Shown: positions 44,812-52,682 of the stretch, in pieces
Position numbering within the stretch: the stretch's first letter is position 1
Layout of the letters: each line of letters opens with the position of its first letter
DNA from: Bin87 sp965221295
Lineage (GTDB): Bacteria; Chloroflexota; Dehalococcoidia; Lucifugimonadales; UBA3495
Direction of reading: 5' to 3'
DNA: 64,000 bases
Assembly (NCBI GenBank): GCA_965221295.1
Contig: OZ244879.1
Span: 1,364,001 to 1,428,000 of the forward strand
The notes under the pieces: model-generated
Told to the model about the DNA's origin: nothing
Database searches by the model: none
The model's input: only the letters and a program-made list of their open reading frames with translations
Translations under genes and position numbers: made by a program

Positions 44812-45996
44812 CGTCATCGCGAGGCGCCTACCCAACTGTCATCACGAGGCCCTTACCCAACTGTCATCACGAGGCCCTTACCCAACTGTCATTACGAGGC
44901 CCCTACACTACTGTCATTGCGAGGCCGAAGGCCGTGGCAATCTCGACGACCGCGCCGGACGGCGGGTGGCCTCCCGCGCCCAGCCCCAGGCGGCCGTTCG
45001 CATCCCAACGAGATTGCCGCGTCGCTGTCGCTCCTCGCAATGACAGATGTGGGGGACGCTCCTCGCAATGACAGTAAAGGGAGGCGCCCCGCGCAATGAC
45101 AGCAAATAGTGTTTCATTGCGAGGCCCTTACCCAACTGTCATTGCGAGGCCGAAGGCCGTGGCAATCTCGACGACCGCGCCGGACGGCGGTTGGCCTCCC
45201 GCCCCTGGCCCCAGGCGACCGTTCGCATCCCAACGAGATTGCCGCGTTGCTGTCGCTCCTCGCAATGATAGATGTGGGGGACGCTCCTCGCAATGACAGT
45301 AAAGGGAGGCGCTCCTCGTAATGAGGGGTGACGGTGTGTCGTTGCGAGGCCCTTACCCAACTGTCATTGCGAGGCCGAAGGCCGCGGCAATCTCGACGAC
45401 CGCGCCGAACGGCGGTTGGCCTCCCGGGCCCAGCCCCAGGCGGCCGTTCGCATCCCAACGGGATTGCCGCGTCGCTGGCGCTCCTCGCAATGACAGTAAA
45501 GGGGGCGCTCCTCGCAATGACAGTTAATGGTGTGTCGTTGCGAGGCCCTTACCCAACTGTCATTGCGAGGCCGAAGGCCGTGGCAATCTCGACGACCGCG
45601 CCGAACGGCGGTTGGCCTCCCGGGCCCAGCCCCAGGCGGCCGTTCGCATCCCAACGAGATTGCCGCGTCGCTGTCGCTCCTCGCAATGACAGTAAAGGGA
45701 GGCGCCCCGCGCATTGACAGCAAATAGTGTTTCATTGCGAGGCCCTTACCCAACTGTCATTGCGAGGCCGAAGGCCGTGGCAATCTCGACGACCGCGCCG
45801 GACGGCGGTTGGCCTCCCGCGCCCAGTCCCAGGCGGCCGTTCGCATCCCAACGGGATTGCCGCGTCGCTGTCGCTCCTCGCAATGACAGTAAAGGGAGGC
45901 GCTCCTCGTAATGACAGTTAATAGTGTGTCGTTGCGAGGCCCTTACCCAACTGTCATTGCGAGGCCGAAGGCCGTGGCAATCTCGACGACCGCAAC
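44812..45996. repeat. Repeat array 2 (five complete elements plus one truncated), opposite polarity
   Basis: It opens with solo ends (CTGTCATCACGAGGCCCTTA) in tandem, then elements start near 44912, 45136, 45359, 45558 and 45755, with a left-half copy near 45952. Left ends read GGCCGAAGGCCGTGGCAATC and right ends GATTGCCGCGTCGCTG...CTCGCAATGACAG, the reverse polarity to array 1. The internal core is CGGCCGTTCGCATCC. With the 150 bp to 46147 it fills the gap between the giant gene and the SDR gene. Confidence 0.95.
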
Positions 45997-46147
45997 GCGC
46001 GGCCCGCGGGACCCACCCGTGTGACACCCTAGACCGACTGAGCGCCGGTGGCTTAGTACGGCGCGGTTGCGCCGCTTGGCCTATCCCGATAAAGTGATTC
46101 CCAACAGGCGCTGGCCGTTGGTCTGCGCGGATTTTGGAGGTATCACC

Positions 46148-46903
46148 ATGGCCAGACTGGAAGGCAAGGTTGCCCTGATCAGCGGAGGCGCCCGAGGCCA
46201 GGGCGCGGTGGAGGCCCGCATGTTCGCCGAGGAGGGAGCCAGCGTCGTCATCGGGGACATCCTGGACGATGAGGGACGCCGGACCGAGGCGGAGTTGCAG
46301 GAGCTGGGCTACAACGTAACCTACGTTCACCTGGACGTCACCAGCGAATCCGACTGGGAGTCGGCGGTGCAGGCCGCGATTGGCGCCTACGGCAAGCTGG
46401 ACATCCTGCTCAACAACGCTGGCATCCTGATTCGCAAGAACATCGAGGAAACGACCGAGGCGGATTGGGACCGCATCTTTTCCATCAACGCCAAGGGCGT
46501 GTTCCTGGGCACCAAGGCGGCCATACCAGCCATGCGGGAGAACGGCGGCGGCTCCATCATCAACATATCGTCCACGGCCGGTTTGGTGGGCAGTCCCAAC
46601 GGTTCCGCCAGCTACACCGCCACCAAGGGCGCGGTTCGCCTGTTCACCAAGTCCACCGCCATCCAGCACGCCAAAGAGGGCATACGCTGCAACTCCATTC
46701 ACCCGGGCCCCATCGAAACCGACATGATCGCCGATACGCTCAGCGACCCGGACAGCATGGCCCTGCGGATGCAGCGGTTGCCCTTGGGACGGGTGGGCAA
46801 GCCAAGCGAAATCGCCTACGGAGCGATTTACCTGGCATCGGATGAGTCGTCCTTTGTCACCGGCTCCGAGCTGGTCATCGACGGCGGCACCACGGCGGCG
46901 TAA
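46148..46903 (+). CDS. SDR-family oxidoreductase
   Basis: A 251-aa classical SDR: SGGARGQG near residue 13, NNAG, the Ser in NISSTAG, YTATK, and a 'SSFVTGSELVIDGG' tail. It is a paralogue of the genes at 24571 and 31432. The ATG at 46148 has GGAGG 8 bases upstream. It is enclosed by repeat arrays 2 and 3. Confidence 0.94.
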   Translation: MARLEGKVALISGGARGQGAVEARMFAEEGASVVIGDILDDEGRRTEAELQELGYNVTYVHLDVTSESDWESAVQAAIGAYGKLDILLNNAGILIRKNIEETTEADWDRIFSINAKGVFLGTKAAIPAMRENGGGSIINISSTAGLVGSPNGSASYTATKGAVRLFTKSTAIQHAKEGIRCNSIHPGPIETDMIADTLSDPDSMALRMQRLPLGRVGKPSEIAYGAIYLASDESSFVTGSELVIDGGTTAA

Positions 46904-46914
46904 AACCCACCCGG

Positions 46915-47412
46915 CATCGCGAGCGCTCCACCGTCCATTGCGAGCGCCCCACCGTCCATTGCGAGCGCCCCACCGTCCATTGCGAGCGCTCACCACCTGT
47001 CATTGCGAGCGCCCCCACCTGTCATTGCGAGCGAAGCGCGGCAATCTCGTTGACCACAACCAACGGCCGTTCGGCTCCGCTGCCCCGACGGCCGTTCGCA
47101 GGTATCGAGATTGCCGCGTCGCTAACGCGCCTCGCAATGACAGTAGTGGGGAAGCGCTCCTCGCAATGACGGTTCAACGCCTGTCATTGCGAGCGCCCCC
47201 ACCTGTCATTGCGAGCAGAGCGCGGCAATCTCGTTGACCACAACCAACGGCCGTTCGGCTCCGCTGCCCCGACGGCCGTTCGCCCAGGCGACGAGATTGC
47301 CGCGTCGCTAACGCGCCTCGCAATGACAGTAGGGGGGAAGCGCTCCTCGCAATGACAGTAGGGGGAGGCGCTCCTCGCAATGACGGTAGGGGGAGGCGCT
47401 CCTCGCGACGAC
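46915..47412. repeat. Repeat array 3 (two elements with solo ends)
   Basis: Four tandem solo ends (CCACCGTCCATTGCGAGCG, about 22-23 bp apart) precede two elements near 47018 and 47204. Their left ends are GCGAGC(G)AAGCGCGGCAATC or close, and right ends GATTGCCGCGTCGCTAACGC, with paired internal CGGCCGTTCG palindromes. Further solo right ends follow to 47412. This is a third subfamily. The remaining 150 bp to the DUF433 gene shows no further feature apart from AAGGAG at its start. Confidence 0.93.
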
Positions 47413-47565
47413 AGCAGACAGGGGGTATCTGAGTAAATCCAAATGGACTGCTCGTCGCCCTTGAAGCCATGACGAGGGACAACTATACTAGCGCCCTACT
47501 TCGATTCATACCCAATTGGGCCGTTATTGGCGCTCATTAGGTTTTAGATGTCATAAGGAGTGTGC

Positions 47566-48093
47566 ATGGCCATGGCGAATTGGGAACACTGCGCGGCAGT
47601 AGAGCGGGATGCGGAGAGACAAGGTGGCGCTTGGGTATTCAGTGGGACAAACGTCCCGCTGTTTGGGCTCTACGAAGCGCTGGCTTCGGGGTCCAGGCTG
47701 AGCGAGTTCGCCGCCAGCGCTGGCATGGGCGTTGAGCAGACGGCGGCCGCGCTGAAATACCAAGCGGATGAGTTGCACGACTTCCGCCTGGGTGATTTAG
47801 ATCTGGCAAATTTCGGCTTCAATGTCAATCGCGAACGGCCGGGCCCGAATGACGCGGTGTGGAAGAATTGGCCGGAGGTTGAGCAGGTCGAGGGACGATT
47901 GGGTGGAGCTTGGGTGTTCAAAAAGACCCGGCTCCCGCTATACACCCTCTTTGACAATTTGGCGGCAGGCGCGACCGTGGGCGAATTCGTGGAGTGGTAC
48001 GACGGCCCGACCGAATCGCAGGTTGCTTCGACGCTGAGGCACGTGGCTGAGCAACTGCGAGGTGTCCGGTCGCGTTATGCTAATACTGTTTGA
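47566..48093 (+). CDS. Double DUF433 protein, putative antitoxin
   Basis: A 175-aa protein with two similar halves. The first has GGAWVFSGTNVPLFGLYEAL then ASGSRLSEF; the second has GGAWVFKKTRLPLYTLFDNL then AAGATVGEF and TLRHVAEQL. Each follows the DUF433 pattern (GG..V..GTR.PV..L...L..G....E). Single-domain DUF433 proteins commonly precede PIN-like DUF5615 toxins. The ATG at 47566 has AAGGAG 5 bases upstream. It overlaps the next gene by 17 bp. Confidence 0.85.
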   Translation: MAMANWEHCAAVERDAERQGGAWVFSGTNVPLFGLYEALASGSRLSEFAASAGMGVEQTAAALKYQADELHDFRLGDLDLANFGFNVNRERPGPNDAVWKNWPEVEQVEGRLGGAWVFKKTRLPLYTLFDNLAAGATVGEFVEWYDGPTESQVASTLRHVAEQLRGVRSRYANTV

Positions 48094-48406
48094 CCACAAC
48101 GTGCCACGACCACTCAGTCGCCATTTGTATGGGCACACGGTTCACACTGCAGCCGAAATGGGTTGGGCAGAGCGCCCTGATGGCGCCTTGATTGGGTTGG
48201 CGGAATCAAATGGATACGAGCTGCTGATCACAGGCGATGGCAATATCAAAGATCAACAGAATCTCGCTGATCGGTCGTTGGCGGTTCTGGTCTTGCTTCG
48301 GAACCACTGGCCGTCCGTGCGACTCCAAGTTGACCAGATTCGGGCCGCCATTGAAGAGATGGCGCCAGGCGGGTATGTCGAGATTCCGATTCCATACATC
48401 GACTAA
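48077..48406 (+). CDS. PIN-like (DUF5615) protein, putative toxin
   Basis: A 109-aa protein opening MLILFDHNVPRPLSRHL, with the first acidic residue in the 'FDHNVP' strand typical of DUF5615, then VHTAAEMGWAERPDGALI and YELLITGDGNIKDQQNL, with 'TGDxN' as the second acidic cluster. PIN-like nucleases of this type pair with DUF433 antitoxins. The start at 48077 lies within the end of the DUF433 gene (17-bp overlap), implying coupled translation. Confidence 0.87.
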   Translation: MLILFDHNVPRPLSRHLYGHTVHTAAEMGWAERPDGALIGLAESNGYELLITGDGNIKDQQNLADRSLAVLVLLRNHWPSVRLQVDQIRAAIEEMAPGGYVEIPIPYID

Positions 48407-48449
48407 CCATGCAGGCTGAGAGGCTGAAGCCAAGGAAAGAGGCGTAACT

Positions 48450-49061
48450 ATGGCTAATGGAGAGAATCATCCAAAAAGGCAGCACTCAATCGGGCGGTCT
48501 GTCCCTAACAGCTTCCTATTTTGGCACTTGGCAGCTGGAGGAAGTATCGATAGCTTCGTTAATCAATACGGCGCGGAACGGAGCAAAGCGGAAGCTGTGC
48601 TAACTGATGCTGCGATGGCGGCCGCACCGTGCTCAGCAGAGACGCATAATCTGCCGCCGACGTTCCCTAGATGGTTCCCTGGTGGCAATAGCGTACTTTT
48701 GGGTTACGCGATTACGTGTGCAATTGTCTCCTTGGTCGCGATAGCACTGACCATAGGAGATGAATCGATTGCAGAATTCGAATTACTTATGGGCTTGCTG
48801 GTTTCTCCTGTCGCAATCGTTGCGGCTTCACAGTCCCGGTCAAGCGAATTGAAGTGGGCGCTGAGGATAATCGGCGTGTCGTCGGCGGCGTTCTCATTGT
48901 TCTTATTTGCAGAATCATTTGACCATTTGCATGTGCTGATTCGATGGTCTGGGGTTGGCATTGTGCTGTTCATGTTGTTGATGTGCACCTGGATGTTTGC
49001 TCACATCGTTTCTAATTTGCTATTCAGAGGCAACGGCAAAAAACGAAAGGGCGGGCCATAG
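48450..49061 (+). CDS. DUF433-like/four-helix membrane protein
   Basis: A 203-aa protein. Residues 17-59 (SVPNSFLFWHLAAGGSIDSF, then VNQYG and AVLTDAAMA) line up with the second DUF433 repeat next door (TRLPLYTLFDNLAAGATVGE, FVEWYD, STLRHVA), but the GTR start of the domain is missing. Four hydrophobic spans follow (about 81-102, 110-127, 136-156 and 162-191), with a basic tail (GKKRKGG). It begins 43 bp after the PIN-like gene on the same strand. I know of no described DUF433-membrane fusion. Base composition is visibly lower in GC than its neighbours. Confidence 0.7.
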   Translation: MANGENHPKRQHSIGRSVPNSFLFWHLAAGGSIDSFVNQYGAERSKAEAVLTDAAMAAAPCSAETHNLPPTFPRWFPGGNSVLLGYAITCAIVSLVAIALTIGDESIAEFELLMGLLVSPVAIVAASQSRSSELKWALRIIGVSSAAFSLFLFAESFDHLHVLIRWSGVGIVLFMLLMCTWMFAHIVSNLLFRGNGKKRKGGP

Positions 49062-49069
49062 GCCCGCCC
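49035..49069 (-). terminator. Terminator of the dienelactone hydrolase gene, overlapping the opposite gene
   Basis: A 9-bp stem GGGCGGGCC (49049-49057) / GGCCCGCCC (49061-49069) with a 3-base loop. On the minus strand it is followed by TTTCGTTTTTTG. It lies 31 bp beyond the dienelactone hydrolase stop and contains the stop codon of the membrane-protein gene on the plus strand. Confidence 0.8.
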
Positions 49070-49100
49070 CTGCGTCGCTCCGGCTGACCGGCGCCAGCGC

Positions 49101-49847
49101 CTACGATAGGTGCTGGGCGTAGAATTGGAAGATGCGCGGCCAGGCGGCGTTGGAGGCTTCCACGGCATAGCTGGGCCGGTCGACCGCCACGAAGCCGTGG
49201 CCGGCGTTGGGGTAGATCTCGTACTCCCAGGACTTGCCGGCCGCTTTGATGGCGGCGTCGGTGGCCTTCACCTCGTCCACGGTGGGTCGGGCGTCGTCGG
49301 CGCCGAAGATGCCCAGCAGCGGACACGACAGGTTGTTGACGAATTCGATGGGAGCGTGAGGCATGGCCGCGGTGGGCGGTTCGCTGTCGCGGGGGGTTAC
49401 GCCGCCGCCCCAGCAGTCCACGGCGGCGTCGATGCCGGAAAGCTTGCAGGCGGCCAGGAAGACCTGCCGTCCGCCGGAGCAGAACCCGATGATGCCCACC
49501 TTGCCGTTGTGGACGGACAGGTGGCGCAGGTAGCTGATGGCGCCGGTGGCGTCGCCCATGGTGCGGTCATCGGGCATACCGCCCTTCTCGCGGATGCTGT
49601 TGCTGTTGGCGACGGGGTCGTCGTGTCCCTCGCGGTAGTGCAGGTTGGGCATGATGGCGATGTAGCCGTTGTGGGCGAACTTGCGGGCCATTTCCTTGCT
49701 GGCCTCGTCCCATCCCGGCATGTGGTGGAACATCATGACGGCAGGGTAGGGGCCGGCGCCCAGGGGACGGGCCAGGTAGGCGTTGATGCCGTCGCCGTTG
49801 TGTCCTTCAACCCAGATGTGTTCGGCCATCATTCCTTGGTAAGCCAT
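49101..49847 (-). CDS. Dienelactone hydrolase family protein
   Basis: A 248-aa alpha/beta hydrolase with Cys123 in GFCSGG as nucleophile, the position known for dienelactone hydrolase; the acid is in FGADDARPT and His in NAGHGFVA. 'PAVMMFHHMPGWDEASKEMA' forms the oxyanion region. It may open lactones or cleave other ester-like substrates. It is the only gene between the DUF433 module and repeat array 4. Confidence 0.92.
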   Translation of the reverse strand: MAYQGMMAEHIWVEGHNGDGINAYLARPLGAGPYPAVMMFHHMPGWDEASKEMARKFAHNGYIAIMPNLHYREGHDDPVANSNSIREKGGMPDDRTMGDATGAISYLRHLSVHNGKVGIIGFCSGGRQVFLAACKLSGIDAAVDCWGGGVTPRDSEPPTAAMPHAPIEFVNNLSCPLLGIFGADDARPTVDEVKATDAAIKAAGKSWEYEIYPNAGHGFVAVDRPSYAVEASNAAWPRIFQFYAQHLS

Positions 49848-50054
49848 GTGGAAACCTCCGGTAGTGAGTGCGTGGTTCGTGCCGGGAACGTTCTGAAATC
49901 AGCGCCGTTATGTCCGCCGGCGATGGTTGGCAGATTACTATTGACGGTCGCGGGTGTCAAACGTTCGAGGGCATGAACAAGGCGCCGCAGACCTGCAATG
50001 GCAGGGCCATTTCCTTAAAGGTCAGTAAAGGTCAGTGCGAGTCCTTCCCTCAAC

Positions 50055-50398
50055 TGTCATTGCGAGCGTCCCTGCGTTCTGTCATTGCGAGGCCGAAGGC
50101 CGTGGCAATCTCGTCGACCGCAACCAACGGCCGTTGCCCCCTATCCAAGCGGCCGTACGCCCAAGCTGCGGGATTGCCGCGTCGCTGGCGCTCCTCGCAA
50201 TGACAGATCAAGGTGTGTCATTGCGAGGCCGAAGGCCGTGGCAATCTCGTCGACCGCAACCAACGGCCGTTGCCCCCTACCCAAACGGCCGTACGCCCAA
50301 ACTGCGGGATTGCGGCGTCGCTGGCGCTCCTCGCAATGACAGTAGAGGAAGGCGCTGCTCACGATGGCAGGTAGCCGGCGCTCCTTCCAATGACAGTG
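50055..50398. repeat. Repeat array 4 (two elements)
   Basis: A solo end near 50055 precedes elements near 50081-50202 and 50218-50342, with left ends GAGGCCGAAGGCCGTGGCAA (array-2 polarity), an internal CAACGGCCGTTGCCCC core and right ends GCTCCTCGCAATGACAG. Diverged solo right ends reach 50398. It fills the gap from 49848 to 50423, which also has a short tandem AGTAAAGGTC near 50018-50036. Confidence 0.92.
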
Positions 50399-50423
50399 GG
50401 GGCAGGCGCCTGGTTGAGGCGTG

Positions 50424-50861
50424 TCAGTAGTGGCGCAACTCGACCACGTTATCGTCGGGATCGTAGATGTAGAGCGAGATCCCGTCGCCGTGAGATCCCC
50501 AACGCTTGCCGGGGCCAGCCTGAATCTCCACGCCCAGCTCCTCGAAACGGGCCTTCAACTCCTCCATGTCGGTGTAGTCGATGACCATGCAGAAATGATC
50601 CTGATTGCGTGGAGCATCCTTGTCGGTGGGAATGTTGTCGGATGCGAAGAAGTCGATGATGGTATCGGCGTTGAGCCGCGCGGAGGGAAAGCGGATTTCG
50701 CCGGCGCGCCACTGCTCCACCCGTTCCGGCTGCAGACCCAATACCTCGGTGTAGAAGCGCAGCGATTCCTCAACGTCCGCCGTCCGCAGAACGATGTGGT
50801 CCATCTCGGTGATTTTGACCAGGGGTCGGGTCACTCGCTCGAATTTGGTTGCGGTAGCCAT
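50424..50861 (-). CDS. VOC (glyoxalase-fold) family protein
   Basis: A 145-aa protein: 'EMDHIVLRTADVEESLRFYT', VLGLQPERVEQWRAG, 'DHFCMVIDYTDMEELKARFE', and 'GDGISLYIYDPDDNVVELRH'. The first-strand His, the His in DHFCM and the C-terminal Glu in VVELRHY are the usual metal ligands. The ATG at 50859-50861 has AGGAGG upstream. The substrate is unknown. The 341-bp gap beyond it (50862-51202) shows no gene. Confidence 0.92.
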   Translation of the reverse strand: MATATKFERVTRPLVKITEMDHIVLRTADVEESLRFYTEVLGLQPERVEQWRAGEIRFPSARLNADTIIDFFASDNIPTDKDAPRNQDHFCMVIDYTDMEELKARFEELGVEIQAGPGKRWGSHGDGISLYIYDPDDNVVELRHY

Positions 50862-51202
50862 GTTGGCCCTCCTGCTCCCTGATTGCTGGTCGATTGGTTG
50901 GTGTGCCCGCATTATATGTCCGCCTTGAACGGATGTCATCCGGTTCTCGATGGTCACAGTCATTTCATGGTTGTGACGCAGCGGCGCCTGAGACGGTTTG
51001 CCGTCGCCGCGATGAGCGCTCCACTCTGCGATTGCAGCGGTACGCTGGCCGTACCACGATGCAAGGCTCACCATGGAGGCAGGGCCCGATCGGCTCCCGT
51101 AGGTTTGTTGACGAATGCTGGCGTTTCGCGGATTATGCGGCTACGCAACTCTGTCGGTTCCGGTTCCACAAAGGCCGGGCCCTGGACGCAAGGGGGAGAA
51201 CG

Positions 51203-52198
51203 ATGTCGCAAAACAGAACGATATACGTCGGCATGCACGACGGCGTTTGCGCCGTCAGCAGCGATGACGGAGGCAAAACTTGGCGTCAGGGACCCGCAAC
51301 GGCGCTGGCTCACGCCGCAGCGCGCCTGGTGGCGGCCCCAGGCAATCCCCATACTGCGTATCTGGCCGCGTACGAGGCTGGCGTGTACCGCACGGACGAT
51401 GCCGGCGGCTCCTGGCGGCGTTTGGATTCCTACCCTTCTGATTACGCCCACAGCGTTCTGGCCCACCCTGGCGATCCGAGCACGGTGTACGTCGGAAGCG
51501 AACCCGCCACCGTGTTTCGCTCCACGGATGGCGGCGCCACGTGGCGAGAACTGGCCGGCTTCCGAGCCGTTCCGGAGGCCGCCGACTGGGGGTTCCACTC
51601 CCCCACGCGCGACTCCCACGTCCGCGACCTGCGGGCGGCGCCCAACGACGCTAGCCGGCTCTACGCGGGCATCGAGGTGGGCGGCATGGTGCGCTCTGAC
51701 GATGGCGGGCAGACCTGGAAGCAGCTGCCGGGTCTCAATGACGACATCCACTGCGTGCATCTCAGCGGCGCCCGGCCCCAGCGCGTTTACGTCGCCACCG
51801 CCCGGGCGCCGTACCGGTCCGATGACGCTGGCGATCACTGGGATCCCATCAACGCTGGACTCGACCGCCGCTACACGTTGCATATCGCCGCAGCGCCCGG
51901 CGACGCGGACGTTGTGCTGGTCACCGTTTCGGAAAACGCGCGTCGGTTGAATCCCCAGTTCTATCGTTCCACCGACGCCGGGCGGAACTGGGCCTTGGTG
52001 GAGGGTTTGGGCCAAGGCGCCGACCCCGAAGACATGGTGGTGGCCTTCGACTGGGATCCGGAAGAGTCGAACACGGTTTACGCAGGCACCGACGGCGGCG
52101 GACTGTTCCGCAGTCAGGATCAGGGCGTAACCTGGAATCGCTTGCCAGCGCAACTGCCCACGGTGGCGGTGGGAGCTTTAGCTGTGGCCGCCGCCTGA
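51203..52198 (+). CDS. Asp-box beta-propeller (sialidase/VPS10-like) protein
   Basis: A 331-aa protein with seven Asp-box motifs of the S-x-D-x-G-x-x-W form: SSDDGGKTW, RTDDAGGSW, RSTDGGATW, RSDDGGQTW, RSDDAGDHW, RSTDAGRNW and RSQDQGVTW, at blade turns. This gives a complete beta-propeller. No signal peptide and no sialidase Arg triad are evident, so it is probably a binding protein or a lyase of unknown substrate. The ATG at 51203 has GGGGGAG upstream; a longer frame to 50894 is unsupported. Confidence 0.85.
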   Translation: MSQNRTIYVGMHDGVCAVSSDDGGKTWRQGPATALAHAAARLVAAPGNPHTAYLAAYEAGVYRTDDAGGSWRRLDSYPSDYAHSVLAHPGDPSTVYVGSEPATVFRSTDGGATWRELAGFRAVPEAADWGFHSPTRDSHVRDLRAAPNDASRLYAGIEVGGMVRSDDGGQTWKQLPGLNDDIHCVHLSGARPQRVYVATARAPYRSDDAGDHWDPINAGLDRRYTLHIAAAPGDADVVLVTVSENARRLNPQFYRSTDAGRNWALVEGLGQGADPEDMVVAFDWDPEESNTVYAGTDGGGLFRSQDQGVTWNRLPAQLPTVAVGALAVAAA

Positions 52199-52215
52199 CG
52201 ACGGCCCCGGACTGC

Positions 52216-52659
52216 CTACCACCGCTGCCCAGGAACCCTTTCCTGCACGACTTCGCCGAATAGCGTCAACGTCTGGTCGATTTGCAGCGCCACGATGGCG
52301 ACCTTGCTGTCCGCGAGGTGGCGCTCGTTGATCAGTCCGGCCGCCAGCAGCCGGTCGGTCATTTCCTCAAACACCGGGCCTTCCCGGTGCACGCTGGCGG
52401 TGCAGCGGAACTTCCAGCCGACATCCCGGTCGGCGTTGCGGAACAGGACGATCACCTTGGGGTTCTCTTCAATGTGATCCAGCGGTTCGCGGCCGGAGCG
52501 GTCGCGGTAGATTAGTAGGTCGTCGCCCACGGTCAGGACCGTACCGATATACCCACAGTTGGGAACGCCGTCGCTGGACGCCGTGGCCACGATGCAGGGG
52601 TATCCGTCTTCCCGGGCCCGGTTGATCAGGCTGGTCATCTCCTCGGTGAGTTTGATCAT
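52216..52659 (-). CDS. PPOX-fold flavin/F420-dependent protein
   Basis: A 147-aa split-barrel protein: 'GYPCIVATASSDGVPNCGYI', 'LLIYRDRSGREPLDHIEENP', VIVLFRNADRDVGWKFRC and a 'IDQTLTLFGEVV' end. It resembles the PPOX-fold gene at 32963 only distantly. Cofactor FMN or F420 cannot be told apart. It lies 23 bp after the M19 dipeptidase gene on the same strand. Confidence 0.88.
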   Translation of the reverse strand: MIKLTEEMTSLINRAREDGYPCIVATASSDGVPNCGYIGTVLTVGDDLLIYRDRSGREPLDHIEENPKVIVLFRNADRDVGWKFRCTASVHREGPVFEEMTDRLLAAGLINERHLADSKVAIVALQIDQTLTLFGEVVQERVPGQRW

Positions 52660-52682
52660 GGCTCCCCCTGGCTCTCAGTCGA

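Noticed and set aside
44812..47237. Open frames through arrays 2 and 3, such as the 416-codon minus-strand frame over the SDR gene
   Set aside because: They cross repeat units and run antisense to a clear SDR gene; the peptide is repeat-derived.
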